Positions 17,168 through 26,263 of a stretch of DNA of 32,409 bases are shown in pieces. The stretch's first letter is position 1. Each line of letters opens with the position of its first letter. The stretch spans positions 1-32,409 of the forward strand of contig DGPR01000045.1 in NCBI GenBank assembly GCA_002390525.1. Direction: 5' to 3'. Both the position numbers and the translations under genes were made by a program. The stretch comes from Cellvibrionales bacterium UBA4435 (GTDB lineage Bacteria > Pseudomonadota > Gammaproteobacteria > Pseudomonadales > Porticoccaceae). The notes beneath the pieces were generated by a model, which had not been told where the DNA came from, made no database searches, and saw nothing but the letters and a program-made list of their open reading frames with translations.

Positions 17168-17736
17168 TGAAGTCTTTCCCTGATTCATCAGATACTAGAA
17201 AAATTTTGGAAGTACTTCAGACGGATGGAGTTATTGCATATCCCACAGAGGCCGTATGGGGGCTTGGATGTGATCCTTTTTCTGAGATAGCTGTCGAGCG
17301 GATATTAGCAATGAAGTTACGAAAACGTAGCAAGGGATTGATCCTGATAGCTAAAGATATAGAGCAATTAAATCCTTTTTTATTAGGTTTATCGGTAGCA
17401 GAGATGACTGAATTAAAACAAAGTTGGCCTGGACCTCAGACATGGTTAATACCAGATAACAATCATGCACCCAGTTGGATTACTGGAATAAATAACACTC
17501 TAGCTGTCCGTGTAACTGACCATCCCATTGCATCTAACTTATGTAGTGCTTTTGGCGGCCCACTAGTTTCGACATCAGCAAATCCCAGTGGATTGCCGCC
17601 TGCAAAAAATATGTCTGAGATAAACACTTATTTTGATCAACAACTAGATTATGTAGTACCGGGTTTACTCGGAGAGCTTTCTAATCCAACCCCGATTAAA
17701 AATCTTAAAACTGGTAAGATTTTACGTTCAGGTTAA
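17164..17736 (+). CDS. tsaC: Threonylcarbamoyl-AMP synthase TsaC
   Basis: Makes threonylcarbamoyl-AMP from threonine, bicarbonate and ATP for the t6A37 modification of tRNAs. YrdC/Sua5 fold motifs: YPTEAVWGLGCDP near the N-terminus, KLRKRSKGLILIA, then VSTSANPSGLPPA in the C-terminal half. 190 residues, the same as E. coli TsaC. ATG 17164 overlaps the purE stop; ATG 17167 is the alternative. Followed by hemF and aroE, as in Pseudomonas and relatives. Confidence 0.93.
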   Translation: MMKSFPDSSDTRKILEVLQTDGVIAYPTEAVWGLGCDPFSEIAVERILAMKLRKRSKGLILIAKDIEQLNPFLLGLSVAEMTELKQSWPGPQTWLIPDNNHAPSWITGINNTLAVRVTDHPIASNLCSAFGGPLVSTSANPSGLPPAKNMSEINTYFDQQLDYVVPGLLGELSNPTPIKNLKTGKILRSG

Positions 17737-17803
17737 TAGTTAAATGCACTAAGCTATTTATGGCGCCGCTTATTGTTTGGTGCTGTCTACTGGTATCAAC
17801 TTT

Positions 17804-18706
17804 ATGAAAGAAAAACTACATGTAAAACAATATCTTTTAAATCTACAAAATTCAATTTGTAAATCTATAGAAGCTGAAGACGAGAAGTCCAAATTTCAAG
17901 TAGATAAATGGACTAGAGCTGAAGGCGGAGGTGGCTCAAGTCGAATAATTACTAATGGCAGAATTTTTGAGAAGGGCGGTGTTAATTTCTCACATGTTCA
18001 TGGGGATGAACTACCCCCGTCAGCTACAACATCTAGACCAGAATTACGGGGAAGGTCATTCGAGGCTATGGGAATCTCAGTAGTTATGCATCCACACAAC
18101 CCATATGTGCCGACCGCGCATTTAAATGTACGTTTTTTTGTTGCAGAGAAGTCTGGAAAGGATCCTGTGTGGTGGTTTGGCGGGGGTTACGATTTAACTC
18201 CGTACTATGCGAACGAATCTGATTGTAAGCATTGGCATCAAATTGCAAGAAATGCTTGCCTACCGTTCGGTGAGAATATATATCCTAGCCTAAAAAAACA
18301 ATGTGACGAGTATTTTTTCCTTAAACACCGTAACGAACCGAGAGGTATAGGAGGTTTATTTTTTGATGATTTGAATGAGTATGGTTTTGATAGAAGCTTT
18401 AATTTGATGTCTTCGATAGGTGACAGTTTCGTAAACGCCTATTTACCAATCGTTCGTAAAAGGAAGTCAACCCCATGGGGTGAAAGGGAGAAAAAATTTC
18501 AACTTTATAGAAGAGGTAGGTATGTTGAATTCAATTTAGTTTATGATAGAGGCACCTTATTCGGTTTACAGACTGGAGGTAGGGTTGAGTCTATACTTAT
18601 GTCTTTACCTCCAACTGTAGAGTGGAACTATGATTGGAATCCAACTAGAGGATCTCCGGAGGCAGAACTATACGATAAGTACCTTCGTCCACAAGACTGG
18701 ATATAA
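17804..18706 (+). CDS. hemF: Oxygen-dependent coproporphyrinogen III oxidase
   Basis: Heme pathway enzyme that decarboxylates coproporphyrinogen III to protoporphyrinogen IX using oxygen. Family motifs: AEGGGGSSR (39-47), NFSHVHGD (61-68), [18 protein letters not shown] (95-112, with H106) and [13 protein letters not shown] (123-135). 300 residues from ATG 17804, aligned with E. coli HemF (VKQYLLNLQ). A TTG at 17777 could add nine residues but is unlikely. Its presence marks an aerobic organism and fits the heme-demanding oxidase genes downstream. Confidence 0.95.
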   Translation: MKEKLHVKQYLLNLQNSICKSIEAEDEKSKFQVDKWTRAEGGGGSSRIITNGRIFEKGGVNFSHVHGDELPPSATTSRPELRGRSFEAMGISVVMHPHNPYVPTAHLNVRFFVAEKSGKDPVWWFGGGYDLTPYYANESDCKHWHQIARNACLPFGENIYPSLKKQCDEYFFLKHRNEPRGIGGLFFDDLNEYGFDRSFNLMSSIGDSFVNAYLPIVRKRKSTPWGEREKKFQLYRRGRYVEFNLVYDRGTLFGLQTGGRVESILMSLPPTVEWNYDWNPTRGSPEAELYDKYLRPQDWI

Positions 18707-18767
18707 GGTTTCATTTCTGAAGACAAATCTTCAGATCATGCTAGGCTATACAAGAGGTTCATGGGTT

Positions 18768-19598
18768 ATGCTTGATAATTACGCAGTCTTTGGAAATCCA
18801 GTTGAACATAGCAAATCTCCAGATATTCACACTGCCTTTGCGAAGGCTAACGATGAAAAGATCTCTTATAAAAGACAACATATTGATATGGGTGAGTTTG
18901 AAAAGGAGGCGCAAAAATTTTTTAAATCTGGAGGTAAAGGTTTAAATATTACTGTGCCATTTAAACTTAATGCATACAATTTCGCAGAAAAGCTTACACA
19001 GCGGGCTAAAATAGCTGGAGCAGTAAACACTCTTAGCGTTAGTTATGACGGAAAAATTCAAGGGGATACTACAGACGGTATTGGAATTACCCGGGATATT
19101 GTTGACAATCTTGGCTGGGCAATTAATGGAAAAAAAGTTCTTGTGCTTGGGGCAGGAGGGGCAGTTAGAGGCATATTGCAGCCAATACTGGAACTTCTTC
19201 CTCAGAATGTAGTTATTGTTAATCGTACTATTGAAAAAGCACTAAAACTTTCTAAAAATTTCGCTAATATGGGTAATCTGCTCGGTTGCGATTACCAAAT
19301 GCTTGATGGCCAGCAGTTTGATGTTGTAATTAATGGCACAAGTGCCACTCTATCAAATAAAATTCCACCCTTACCGAGAGGTTTGTTGTCAAAAAATGCA
19401 GTTTGTTACGAGATGATGTACGGTAGCCAACAATCTATATTTTTAGAATGGGCGAAAAATAATGGCGCCGCTCAGATATCAGACGGTTTAGGTATGTTAG
19501 TTGAACAGGCTGCAGAGTCATTTTACGTATGGAGGGGGGTTAGACCGCAAACAAGAGCGGTAATTTCAATGCTGAAAAAACAATTATCATCCTTATAA
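18768..19598 (+). CDS. aroE: Shikimate dehydrogenase
   Basis: NADPH-dependent reduction of 3-dehydroshikimate in aromatic amino acid synthesis. Substrate site HSKSP (14-18), NITVPFK with catalytic K66, GAVNTL (84-89), D103 in GDTTDG, and cofactor motif GAGGAVRG (128-135). 276 residues. Although the frame is open further upstream into hemF, the start at 18768 has AGAGG (18754-18758) and the conserved NYAVFGNP begins right after it. Convergent with the carbonic anhydrase gene, overlapping it by six bases. Confidence 0.94.
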   Translation: MLDNYAVFGNPVEHSKSPDIHTAFAKANDEKISYKRQHIDMGEFEKEAQKFFKSGGKGLNITVPFKLNAYNFAEKLTQRAKIAGAVNTLSVSYDGKIQGDTTDGIGITRDIVDNLGWAINGKKVLVLGAGGAVRGILQPILELLPQNVVIVNRTIEKALKLSKNFANMGNLLGCDYQMLDGQQFDVVINGTSATLSNKIPPLPRGLLSKNAVCYEMMYGSQQSIFLEWAKNNGAAQISDGLGMLVEQAAESFYVWRGVRPQTRAVISMLKKQLSSL

Positions 19599-20144
19599 TT
19601 GTGATTGTGCGTCCTTGAGATATTCATTTTTTAAACTAACATAGTTTGCAGGTGAGTAAACGAAAAAATCTTTTTCCTTTTTTGTAATTTTTCTTGAGAC
19701 TCTAGACGGGCTTCCAACATACAGATTTCCACTTTCTAGTATTTTTCCGGGAGGAACTACTGTTCCGGCGCCTATGAGCACTTCATTTTGCACTACTGCA
19801 CCGTCATTAATGATAACTCCATTGCCAACTAAAATTCTATTACCCAAACTACAACCATGTAATATTGCACCATGTCCAACAACAACATCCTCCCCTATAA
19901 TAAGTGGCCACCCTTCAGGGTTAAAGGAGCTTGCATGAGTAATATGAAGAACCGCATTATCTTGAATATTTGTACGGCAGCCAATCCTAATTTCATGCAT
20001 ATCACCACGTATAACAGCTCCAGGCCAAACCGAAACATCATCACCTAATGTCACATTTCCGATTATAATAGCTGCATCATCTACGTATACTTTTTTGCCC
20101 AATATAGGCTTTATGTTTTTATAGGGCCTGATATTTTTTATCAT
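19593..20144 (-). CDS. yrdA: Gamma-class carbonic anhydrase family protein (YrdA-like)
   Basis: Left-handed beta-helix protein of hexapeptide repeats (INGV-type turns such as IGEDVVVGHGA and ILVGNGV). The three zinc histidines of the family are visible: H70 (LHITH), H91 and H96 (GHGAILHGC). 183 residues from ATG 20144, which GGAG precedes; an upstream ATG at 20165 adds seven. Activity in YrdA-type proteins is often weak or unproven, so the physiological role is uncertain. In E. coli the relatives yrdA, aroE and tsaC are also neighbours. Confidence 0.88.
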   Translation of the reverse strand: MIKNIRPYKNIKPILGKKVYVDDAAIIIGNVTLGDDVSVWPGAVIRGDMHEIRIGCRTNIQDNAVLHITHASSFNPEGWPLIIGEDVVVGHGAILHGCSLGNRILVGNGVIINDGAVVQNEVLIGAGTVVPPGKILESGNLYVGSPSRVSRKITKKEKDFFVYSPANYVSLKNEYLKDAQSQL

Positions 20145-20296
20145 TTCATCTCCACAGTTATTCAAAGATCGTTTTATAATAGCCTTACAAAATAAAGGCT
20201 CAAGTTTTTTCGATGATAATGCATGAAAAAAGACTTTATATTTGTTAAAATAAATAATATCAATTAAAGGTAAAATTTATTAAATGAGACCCCGAA

Positions 20297-20548
20297 ATGT
20301 TCAAATATAAGGCAAAAAAACGTTTTATTGCTGGGGCAGTATGTCCAAAATGTAGTGAGATGGACAAACTAACAATTTATAATGAAAGCGGTCAAGATTT
20401 TCGACAGTGTGTTAAATGTGGCTTTAATGACAAGATGCTTTTACAAAGTGACCCGAAAGAACTAGAAACCAGGGTAAATGTAAGCAAAGAAGAAAAATTA
20501 GCTGAAACACAAACAGTAACTCTTATTGACCCTAAAAATATACATTAA
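20297..20548 (+). CDS. yheV: YheV-family small zinc-ribbon protein
   Basis: 83 residues. The start resembles E. coli YheV (KKRFIAGAVCPKC) and the two CxxC pairs, C16/C19 and C38/C41, should bind zinc. The C-terminal third is polar and without known motif. Function unknown; in relatives the gene is often found near slyX or prlC, which are not seen here. Divergent from the carbonic anhydrase gene over a 152-base AT-rich spacer (20145-20296), where TTAAAATAAATAAT could be a -10 region. A strong hairpin covers its stop codon. Confidence 0.8.
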   Translation: MFKYKAKKRFIAGAVCPKCSEMDKLTIYNESGQDFRQCVKCGFNDKMLLQSDPKELETRVNVSKEEKLAETQTVTLIDPKNIH

Positions 20549-20578
20549 AAATTTTCTTGCGAGTAAAATTTTTAATGT
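20542..20578. terminator. 14-bp perfect hairpin at the end of the YheV-like gene
   Basis: ACATTAAAAATTTT (20542-20555) and its exact reverse complement (20565-20578) with a nine-base loop. The stem is AT-rich and contains its own T5 and A5 runs. It overlaps the stop codon of the upstream gene and separates it from the cytochrome oxidase operon. A Rho-independent terminator, possibly working on both strands, is the likely role. Confidence 0.6.
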
Positions 20579-20811
20579 GGTTAATTTTCAATATCAACAT
20601 TATTTATGATTTACAGTTTAATATTAAGAACATTTATATTGAATATTATGATTAATTTAGCAAATTTCCTAAGAAGATTGACTATAAATACTAGAGGACA
20701 ATAGCCAAAGTTTGATATAGTGCCGTCTAATTTTTTTAAAAAAAGAAGATTAACCAGTTTATTTACTAAATAAGCTAAAAACTTAAACAACAACTTTTTG
20801 GAGATAGGGTA
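20579..20811 (+). promoter_or_regulatory. Leader/promoter region of the cytochrome oxidase operon
   Basis: A 233-base AT-rich spacer with no credible gene. A possible promoter is AGGACA (20695-20700) with TATAGT (20716-20721), although the 15-base spacing is short. A T7A7 palindrome follows (20731-20744), then TTATTT-ACT-AAATAA (20759-20773). The ribosome site GGAGATAGGG is directly before the ctaC ATG. The elements are weak individually. Confidence 0.35.
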
Positions 20812-21963
20812 ATGTTAAGAAGAGCAAAAATGCTTTTCACGCTTATATTCGCCCCTGTTGTATCACTAGCGATTTCAGCTGGTGCTTTAGCAGAAGAAGC
20901 CGGTAATTGGGCCGTAAATATGCCTAGAGGTGTAACCTCTGTAAGTAATTCAATTTACGATATTCATATGCTAGTTTTTTGGATAGTCACTATTACTGGT
21001 GTACTTGTTTTCGCAGTCATGTTTTATGTTATGTATGCACACCGTAAGTCACGTGGAGCTGTAGCTGCTAACTTTCATGAAAATACAACTGCAGAAATTG
21101 TATGGACAGCAATACCAGCAGTGATACTAGTTCTTTTGTGTATACCTGCTACCACTTCGATTCTTGATATATACGATACCTCAGAAGCTGAAATGGATAT
21201 TAAAGTTACTGGTCTTCAATGGAAGTGGCAGTACGAGTATTTAGGAGAAGATGTAAAATTCCTCAGCGAGCTAACAACTCCTGAATCAGAAATTTATAAT
21301 ACGGCTCCCAAAGGTCAATATTATCATGAGGAAGTAAACGAGCCCCTTGTTTTACCAGCTAATACGAAAGTGCGTTTCTTAATCACTGGTCAAGATGTAA
21401 TACATTCTTGGTGGGTCCCAGATTTTGGAGTCAAACGAGATGCACTACCTGGTTTTGTCAACGAGACATGGGCTAATGTACTTGAGCCAGGAGTTTACAG
21501 GGGACAGTGCACCGAACTCTGTGGTAAGGGCCATGCGTTTATGCCAATCGTAGTTAACGTTTTAGAAAAAGAAGAATATAAAACATGGTTAATAGACAAA
21601 AAAGCTGAACAAGCAGCTATTCGTGAACTTACGAATAAAACCTTCACCATGGATGAATTGATGGAAATAGGAGAAGCTGCATATAATCGTAGTTGTGCCG
21701 GTTGCCACCAAGTTAATGGTCAGGGTGTCCCTGGCGTCTTCCCTTCACTGGTTGGTCAAGGAATTGCAATTGGTCCGGTAGAAGCACACATTGATATAAT
21801 TGTTAACGGTCAAGCTGGAACTGCGATGCAAGCTTTCGGAGACCAACTATCAGAATTAGATCAGGCAGCAATAATTACCTATGAGCGAAATGCTTGGGGT
21901 AACAACGTTGGAGATATAACTCAGCCTATTGACGTCTATAATTGGAAAAAAGGTAAAAGATAA
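20812..21963 (+). CDS. ctaC: Cytochrome c oxidase subunit II with fused cytochrome c domain
   Basis: Electron-entry subunit of aa3-type oxidase. Signal-like N-terminus (1-28), two membrane helices (about 51-76 and 95-118), then the periplasmic CuA cupredoxin domain with all ligands: H198, C233, E235, C237, H241, M244. A C-terminal c-type cytochrome domain follows, with heme motif CAGCH at 295-299 and a likely axial methionine at M339. 383 residues. The fused cytochrome is known in Pseudomonas-type enzymes. First gene of the oxidase unit; the next gene starts 18 bases on. Confidence 0.96.
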   Translation: MLRRAKMLFTLIFAPVVSLAISAGALAEEAGNWAVNMPRGVTSVSNSIYDIHMLVFWIVTITGVLVFAVMFYVMYAHRKSRGAVAANFHENTTAEIVWTAIPAVILVLLCIPATTSILDIYDTSEAEMDIKVTGLQWKWQYEYLGEDVKFLSELTTPESEIYNTAPKGQYYHEEVNEPLVLPANTKVRFLITGQDVIHSWWVPDFGVKRDALPGFVNETWANVLEPGVYRGQCTELCGKGHAFMPIVVNVLEKEEYKTWLIDKKAEQAAIRELTNKTFTMDELMEIGEAAYNRSCAGCHQVNGQGVPGVFPSLVGQGIAIGPVEAHIDIIVNGQAGTAMQAFGDQLSELDQAAIITYERNAWGNNVGDITQPIDVYNWKKGKR

Positions 21964-21981
21964 ATTAAGGAGAACGTAGTA

Positions 21982-23535
21982 ATGGCACATGGTCCTGCTA
22001 AAGGCATAGGTCGCTGGTTTTTTACAACAAATCACAAAGACATAGGAACTCTGTACCTTTGGTTCAGCTTTGCTATGTTTTTGATGGGTGGTTTTTTTGC
22101 AATGGTTATTCGTGCTGAGCTCTTTCAGCCAGGTATGCAAATTATTAAACCAGAATTCTTTAACCAAATGACTACCATGCATGGTCTAGTTATGGTTTTT
22201 GGTGCAATTATGCCAGCTTTCGTTGGCCTCGCTAACTGGATGATCCCAATGCAGATCGGTGCTCCAGACATGGCTCTACCACGCATGAATAACTTAAGCT
22301 TTTGGATTTTACCGATGGCATTTACCATACTAACAGCTACCTTATTCATGGAAGGTGGAGCACCAAATTTTGGGTGGACTTTTTATGCGCCTTTGTCAAC
22401 AACTTATGCTCCACCGACAGTAAACTATTTTATTTTTGGTGTTCATCTCATGGGTGCTTCTTCTATTATGGGCTCTATAAACATAATAGCTACAGTTTTG
22501 AATATGCGAGCGCCCGGTATGACACTGATGAAAATGCCGATGTTTGTTTGGACATGGTTAATAACCGCATTTTTGTTAATTGCCGTGATGCCAGTACTGG
22601 CCGGTGCAGTAACAATGATGTTAATGGATATCAATTTTGGTACTAGTTTTTTCAATGCTGCAGGTGGTGGTGATCCAGTGTTATTCCAGCATGTATTTTG
22701 GTTCTTTGGGCACCCAGAAGTTTATATTATTATTCTCCCAGCATTTGGTGTTATATCTCATATTATTCCAGCATTCAGCCGTAAACCGCTCTTTGGTTAT
22801 AGCTCTATGGTATATGCAACAGCTTCTATTGCCTTCTTGTCTTTCATTGTTTGGGCGCACCATATGTTCTTAGTTGGTATGCCTATAGGTGGGGAGCTCT
22901 ATTTCATGTACGCAACAATGCTCATCGCTGTTCCTACCGCTGCGAAAGTCTTTAACTGGATATCAACTATGTTTCGCGGTTCGCTTACCTTCGAAACACC
23001 AATGTTATATGCGGTTGCTTTCGTCATTCTATTTACTATTGGCGGATTCACCGGAATTATGCTGGCTGTCGCTCCAGCGGATATTCAATATCACGATACA
23101 TATTTTGTTGTTGCACATTTCCATTATGTAATGGTAGCCGGAGCTATTTTTTCTAGCACAGCAGCTGTTTACTACTGGTTACCCAAGTGGACTGGTAAAA
23201 TGTACAACGAAACAATGGGTAAAGTTCAATTTTGGATTGGATTCATTGGATTTAATGTGACTTTCTTTCCGCAGCATTTCATAGGACTCGCAGGAATGCC
23301 ACGTCGATACTCTGATTACGCATTACAATTTTCTGATTGGAATATGATATCCAGTACAGGAGCTTTCATTTATGGAACAGCACAATTGTTGTTTCTTTAT
23401 AATGTGATAACTACAATTCGCTCTGGAAAACCAGTTAGTGAACCAAAAACTTGGGATGGTGCTGAAGGGCTTGAGTGGACACTACCTACACCAGCTCCGT
23501 ATCATACCTTTACTACACCCCCGGCAGTAAAATAA
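21982..23535 (+). CDS. ctaD: Cytochrome c oxidase subunit I
   Basis: Catalytic 12-helix heme-copper oxidase subunit, type A. Heme a ligands H67 and H381, heme a3 ligand H379 (HDTYFVVAHFHYV), CuB ligands H244, H293 and H294, and the cross-linked tyrosine Y248 in GHPEVY are all present. The K-channel lysine is in PTAAK (K322), and D96 in GAPDMALPR marks the D-channel entry. 517 residues, normal for Gammaproteobacteria. AAGGAG lies just upstream. Its stop overlaps the ctaG start (TAATG). Confidence 0.97.
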   Translation: MAHGPAKGIGRWFFTTNHKDIGTLYLWFSFAMFLMGGFFAMVIRAELFQPGMQIIKPEFFNQMTTMHGLVMVFGAIMPAFVGLANWMIPMQIGAPDMALPRMNNLSFWILPMAFTILTATLFMEGGAPNFGWTFYAPLSTTYAPPTVNYFIFGVHLMGASSIMGSINIIATVLNMRAPGMTLMKMPMFVWTWLITAFLLIAVMPVLAGAVTMMLMDINFGTSFFNAAGGGDPVLFQHVFWFFGHPEVYIIILPAFGVISHIIPAFSRKPLFGYSSMVYATASIAFLSFIVWAHHMFLVGMPIGGELYFMYATMLIAVPTAAKVFNWISTMFRGSLTFETPMLYAVAFVILFTIGGFTGIMLAVAPADIQYHDTYFVVAHFHYVMVAGAIFSSTAAVYYWLPKWTGKMYNETMGKVQFWIGFIGFNVTFFPQHFIGLAGMPRRYSDYALQFSDWNMISSTGAFIYGTAQLLFLYNVITTIRSGKPVSEPKTWDGAEGLEWTLPTPAPYHTFTTPPAVK

Positions 23536-24101
23536 TGGAAAACAATATCCCAAAAAGCTCTATTAAAAAGACTTTGCTTAAACTATCAGTTGGAGCAATT
23601 GGGATGTTTGTGTTTGCGGTTTTTCTAATGCCCCCTTTATATTATGCTCTATGTGACCTAACTGGCATTGGCGGTAAAACAGCTGGTCGCTATGAATCGA
23701 AAGATACAACAATTGATACAACCCGAACGGTAAAAGTGCAATTCCTTACAATAAATAATGGTTCTATGCCATGGGATTTCTCACCTAGAGTTACTGAAGT
23801 CGTTGTTCACCCGGGAGAAGCTAAAGCTGTTACTTTTTATGCAAAGAATAGGACTTCAAAAAACATGGTTGCTCAAGCTGTGCCAAATCTTACTCCATTT
23901 AATGCGACTAATTATTTTCATAAAACTGAATGTTTTTGTTTTAACCAACAGCCACTAAATGCTTGGGACGAAATAGATATGCCATTAGTATTCATAGTTG
24001 ATAAAGATATTCCAAAATCAGTTAATACTATTACATTGTCATATACACTTTTTGATATAACTGAAAGTACAAATGACTTAACAGTTGCACAGCTTAATTA
24101 G
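23535..24101 (+). CDS. ctaG: Cytochrome c oxidase assembly protein CtaG (Cox11)
   Basis: Copper chaperone inserting CuB into subunit I. One N-terminal membrane anchor (about 13-38) is followed by a periplasmic immunoglobulin-like domain with the copper motif ECFCFNQQPL (C133 and C135). 188 residues from ATG 23535, which shares its A with the ctaD stop codon. The frame is open further upstream into ctaD, but the overlap start and family alignment decide it. Confidence 0.94.
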   Translation: MENNIPKSSIKKTLLKLSVGAIGMFVFAVFLMPPLYYALCDLTGIGGKTAGRYESKDTTIDTTRTVKVQFLTINNGSMPWDFSPRVTEVVVHPGEAKAVTFYAKNRTSKNMVAQAVPNLTPFNATNYFHKTECFCFNQQPLNAWDEIDMPLVFIVDKDIPKSVNTITLSYTLFDITESTNDLTVAQLN

Positions 24102-24132
24102 TGGCCGCCAAAAAGAATAAAGGAGATAGTTA

Positions 24133-25041
24133 ATGTCAACCGAAGGCGAATATTACGTACCAGAATCAAGTAAGTTACCTCTTTTTGCGGCTATAGGGTT
24201 GGGTATAATTGCAGTAGGTGCGGGTTCATGGGTGCAAGGCCAAAGCTCCCTAACATTTTGGGTTGGATCATTTGTTATCGCTGCGACTTTATATAAATGG
24301 TTTAGTATAGTAATAAATGAAAATATGGCCGGTATGAATAGCGATCAGTTGAAACGATCCTATGTTTGGGGCATGAGCTGGTTTATCTTTTCCGAAGTTA
24401 TGTTCTTTGCCGTATTTTTTGGGTCTCTATGGTACATAAGGGCATTAGTTTTACCTTGGCTAGGCGGTGAAACTACAGCAACAACATCAAATGATTTGTT
24501 GTGGTCAGGCTTCGAGCCAACATGGCCATTAATGGTAACTCCTGATCAGGCAGCAAACGGTGAATCTGCGCAATTTACGGGACCAGAGCAAAATATGAGT
24601 TTTCCTGGCTGGGATAGGATATTGCAGTGGTTGCCACTTTGGAATACCGTTATTTTACTTAGTTCGAGTGTTACTGTTCATATTGCACATACAGGTCTTA
24701 AAAATAACGATCGTAAGAAATTTAATTTATGGTTGGGTATAACAGTTTTACTCGGTATGATTTTTCTGGTGCTTCAAGCTGAGGAGTATATAGAAGCCTA
24801 TGTGCACATGGGTTTAACACTTGAGTCTGGAATATACGGCACGATCTTTTTTATGATGACAGGTTTTCATGGAGCTCATGTAACATTTGGAACGATTATG
24901 CTACTTGTTCAGTTCCTTAGAGGCCTAAAAGGCCATTTTAACGATAAAGATCAGTTTGGTTTTGAAGCGGCATCATGGTATTGGCATTTCGTTGATGTTG
25001 TCTGGGTTGGGTTGTTCTTATTTGTTTATATTCTGGCCTAA
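24133..25041 (+). CDS. ctaE: Cytochrome c oxidase subunit III
   Basis: Seven-helix core subunit, 302 residues. Conserved stretches: WGMSWFIFSEVMFFAVFF, the region LQAEEYIEAYVHMGLTLESGIYG, FHGAHVTFG (H and E-rich lipid/proton site) and the ending SWYWHFVDVVWVGLF. An insert of about 45 residues between helices 3 and 4 (GGETTATTS to FPGWDRIL) is typical for Pseudomonas-type subunit III. AAGGAGA precedes the ATG. Last gene of the first half of the operon; a minus-strand gene follows. Confidence 0.95.
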   Translation: MSTEGEYYVPESSKLPLFAAIGLGIIAVGAGSWVQGQSSLTFWVGSFVIAATLYKWFSIVINENMAGMNSDQLKRSYVWGMSWFIFSEVMFFAVFFGSLWYIRALVLPWLGGETTATTSNDLLWSGFEPTWPLMVTPDQAANGESAQFTGPEQNMSFPGWDRILQWLPLWNTVILLSSSVTVHIAHTGLKNNDRKKFNLWLGITVLLGMIFLVLQAEEYIEAYVHMGLTLESGIYGTIFFMMTGFHGAHVTFGTIMLLVQFLRGLKGHFNDKDQFGFEAASWYWHFVDVVWVGLFLFVYILA

Positions 25042-25076
25042 TAAATTTTACGAATATTAACATTTAAAATTTAAAT

Positions 25077-25334
25077 TTAAGGTTTTGTAGTTAGTGGGAT
25101 GAGTCGTTCAGGATGTAGCTTTTTATCCCATGGCGCTTTACTACCGAGTTGGCCCGAATAAACCCCCCAAGAAATTGTCAAAAGTAATAGTACTGCTAAT
25201 GAGACTCGAATTCCCAAAGCATAAAGAGTCCTCCTTTTAGAATTTCCAACATCTTTCATTAGAAAAACTAAAGCACTACTGAGACTTACTATAATACCTA
25301 TAAATAAAATAACTATAACAACTTTTAGAAGCAT
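25077..25334 (-). CDS. DUF2909 twin-transmembrane protein of the oxidase cluster
   Basis: 85 residues with two helices (about 2-27 and 41-61). The family motifs are FLMKD, KRRTLYALGIRVSLAVLL and YSGQLGSKAPW. The family is found almost only beside cytochrome oxidase genes in Gammaproteobacteria; function unknown. It lies on the opposite strand between ctaE and SURF1, converging on ctaE. A strong ribosome site (GAGGAGGA) precedes the ATG. The 123-base spacer 25335-25457 must hold divergent promoters; TTGTAT (25371-25376) with TAAAAT (25393-25398) is a weak candidate toward SURF1. Confidence 0.85.
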   Translation of the reverse strand: MLLKVVIVILFIGIIVSLSSALVFLMKDVGNSKRRTLYALGIRVSLAVLLLLTISWGVYSGQLGSKAPWDKKLHPERLIPLTTKP

Positions 25335-25457
25335 AAATATTCCTCCTCTGGTGGGTGAACCTAAATGTTATTGTATTGTAGCGTTTAAATATTAAAATAG
25401 GTAAATCAAAAAAAATTTTATGGTTATCTTTTTCAATAGAAATTTGAAAGGTGAGCA

Positions 25458-26243
25458 GTGACACAACAAACTAAGAAAACGAAAACTCATTTCCAATGGC
25501 AATTTAATTGGAAGATTATCTTATTCGTATTATTTTTTTTACCGGTAACTGTTAGCTTGGCATTTTGGCAAGTTGATAGAGCAGAGGAAAAAAATAATTT
25601 GTTGAGCATATATAAAGGTCGAGCTGAAGCTGCACCAATTTCACTCTCTTTAGTAAAAAGCAGTTACGCTCAGAGCGGCAATCAGATCGAGAGCCCAGAT
25701 TATGTGAGGGTAAACATAGATGGAAAATATGATAATCAATCCACATTGTTATTAGATAATCGCGTCAGCAACGGTCGACCTGGATATGATGTAATAAGCC
25801 CATTTAAGGCAGTCAATGGGCAGTGGATTTTGGTCAATCGTGGTTGGATTGCTGCAGATCTAGACCGTAGAATATTACCTAAAATACCTATTATCACTGC
25901 ATCGGTAAGTATAACCGGTTACTTATATCGTTCTCCTGGAAAACAAATTATGCTTGGTGACGATCCATGGGTTAAAGGAGAAAGCCCAATAGTCATACAA
26001 AGTCTCGATCCTGAAATAATATCCAAAAAATTAGGTACTAAGTTTTATGATTTTAGTCTTAGGTTAAATGCATCAGAGATTGGCGCTTTAAAAACAGGGT
26101 GGCCTGTCGTAAACGTTCAACCAAGGAAACATACAGGTTATGCATTTCAATGGTCAGCACTCGCGCTAGCTTTAATAGTTTTAGCAATTTTTGCTAACTC
26201 AAATCTAGGGCAGGTCATCGGTTCTAGGCGTAGTAAAATTTAA
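25458..26243 (+). CDS. SURF1-family cytochrome oxidase assembly protein
   Basis: Inner-membrane factor that helps heme a insertion into subunit I. Typical layout: N-terminal helix (about 18-38) ending in FWQVDRAEEK, a large periplasmic domain with LLDNRVSNGRPGYDVISP and VNRGWI, and a C-terminal helix (about 230-250) following HTGYAFQWSALA. 261 residues. Start is GTG at 25458: an in-frame stop lies at 25452 and no ATG occurs in the first third of the protein. AAAGGTGA is the ribosome site. Confidence 0.92.
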   Translation: MTQQTKKTKTHFQWQFNWKIILFVLFFLPVTVSLAFWQVDRAEEKNNLLSIYKGRAEAAPISLSLVKSSYAQSGNQIESPDYVRVNIDGKYDNQSTLLLDNRVSNGRPGYDVISPFKAVNGQWILVNRGWIAADLDRRILPKIPIITASVSITGYLYRSPGKQIMLGDDPWVKGESPIVIQSLDPEIISKKLGTKFYDFSLRLNASEIGALKTGWPVVNVQPRKHTGYAFQWSALALALIVLAIFANSNLGQVIGSRRSKI

Positions 26244-26263
26244 TCTTAGATGGAGTACTTGTA

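Noticed and set aside
20611..20793. 60-codon minus-strand frame in the ctaC leader
   Set aside because: Leu/Ile/Asn/Lys composition expected of AT-rich noncoding DNA; no ribosome site.
25042..25076. ATTTAAA-A-TTTAAAT palindrome between ctaE and the DUF2909 gene as a terminator
   Set aside because: Pure A/T symmetry is common by chance here and the stem would be weak.
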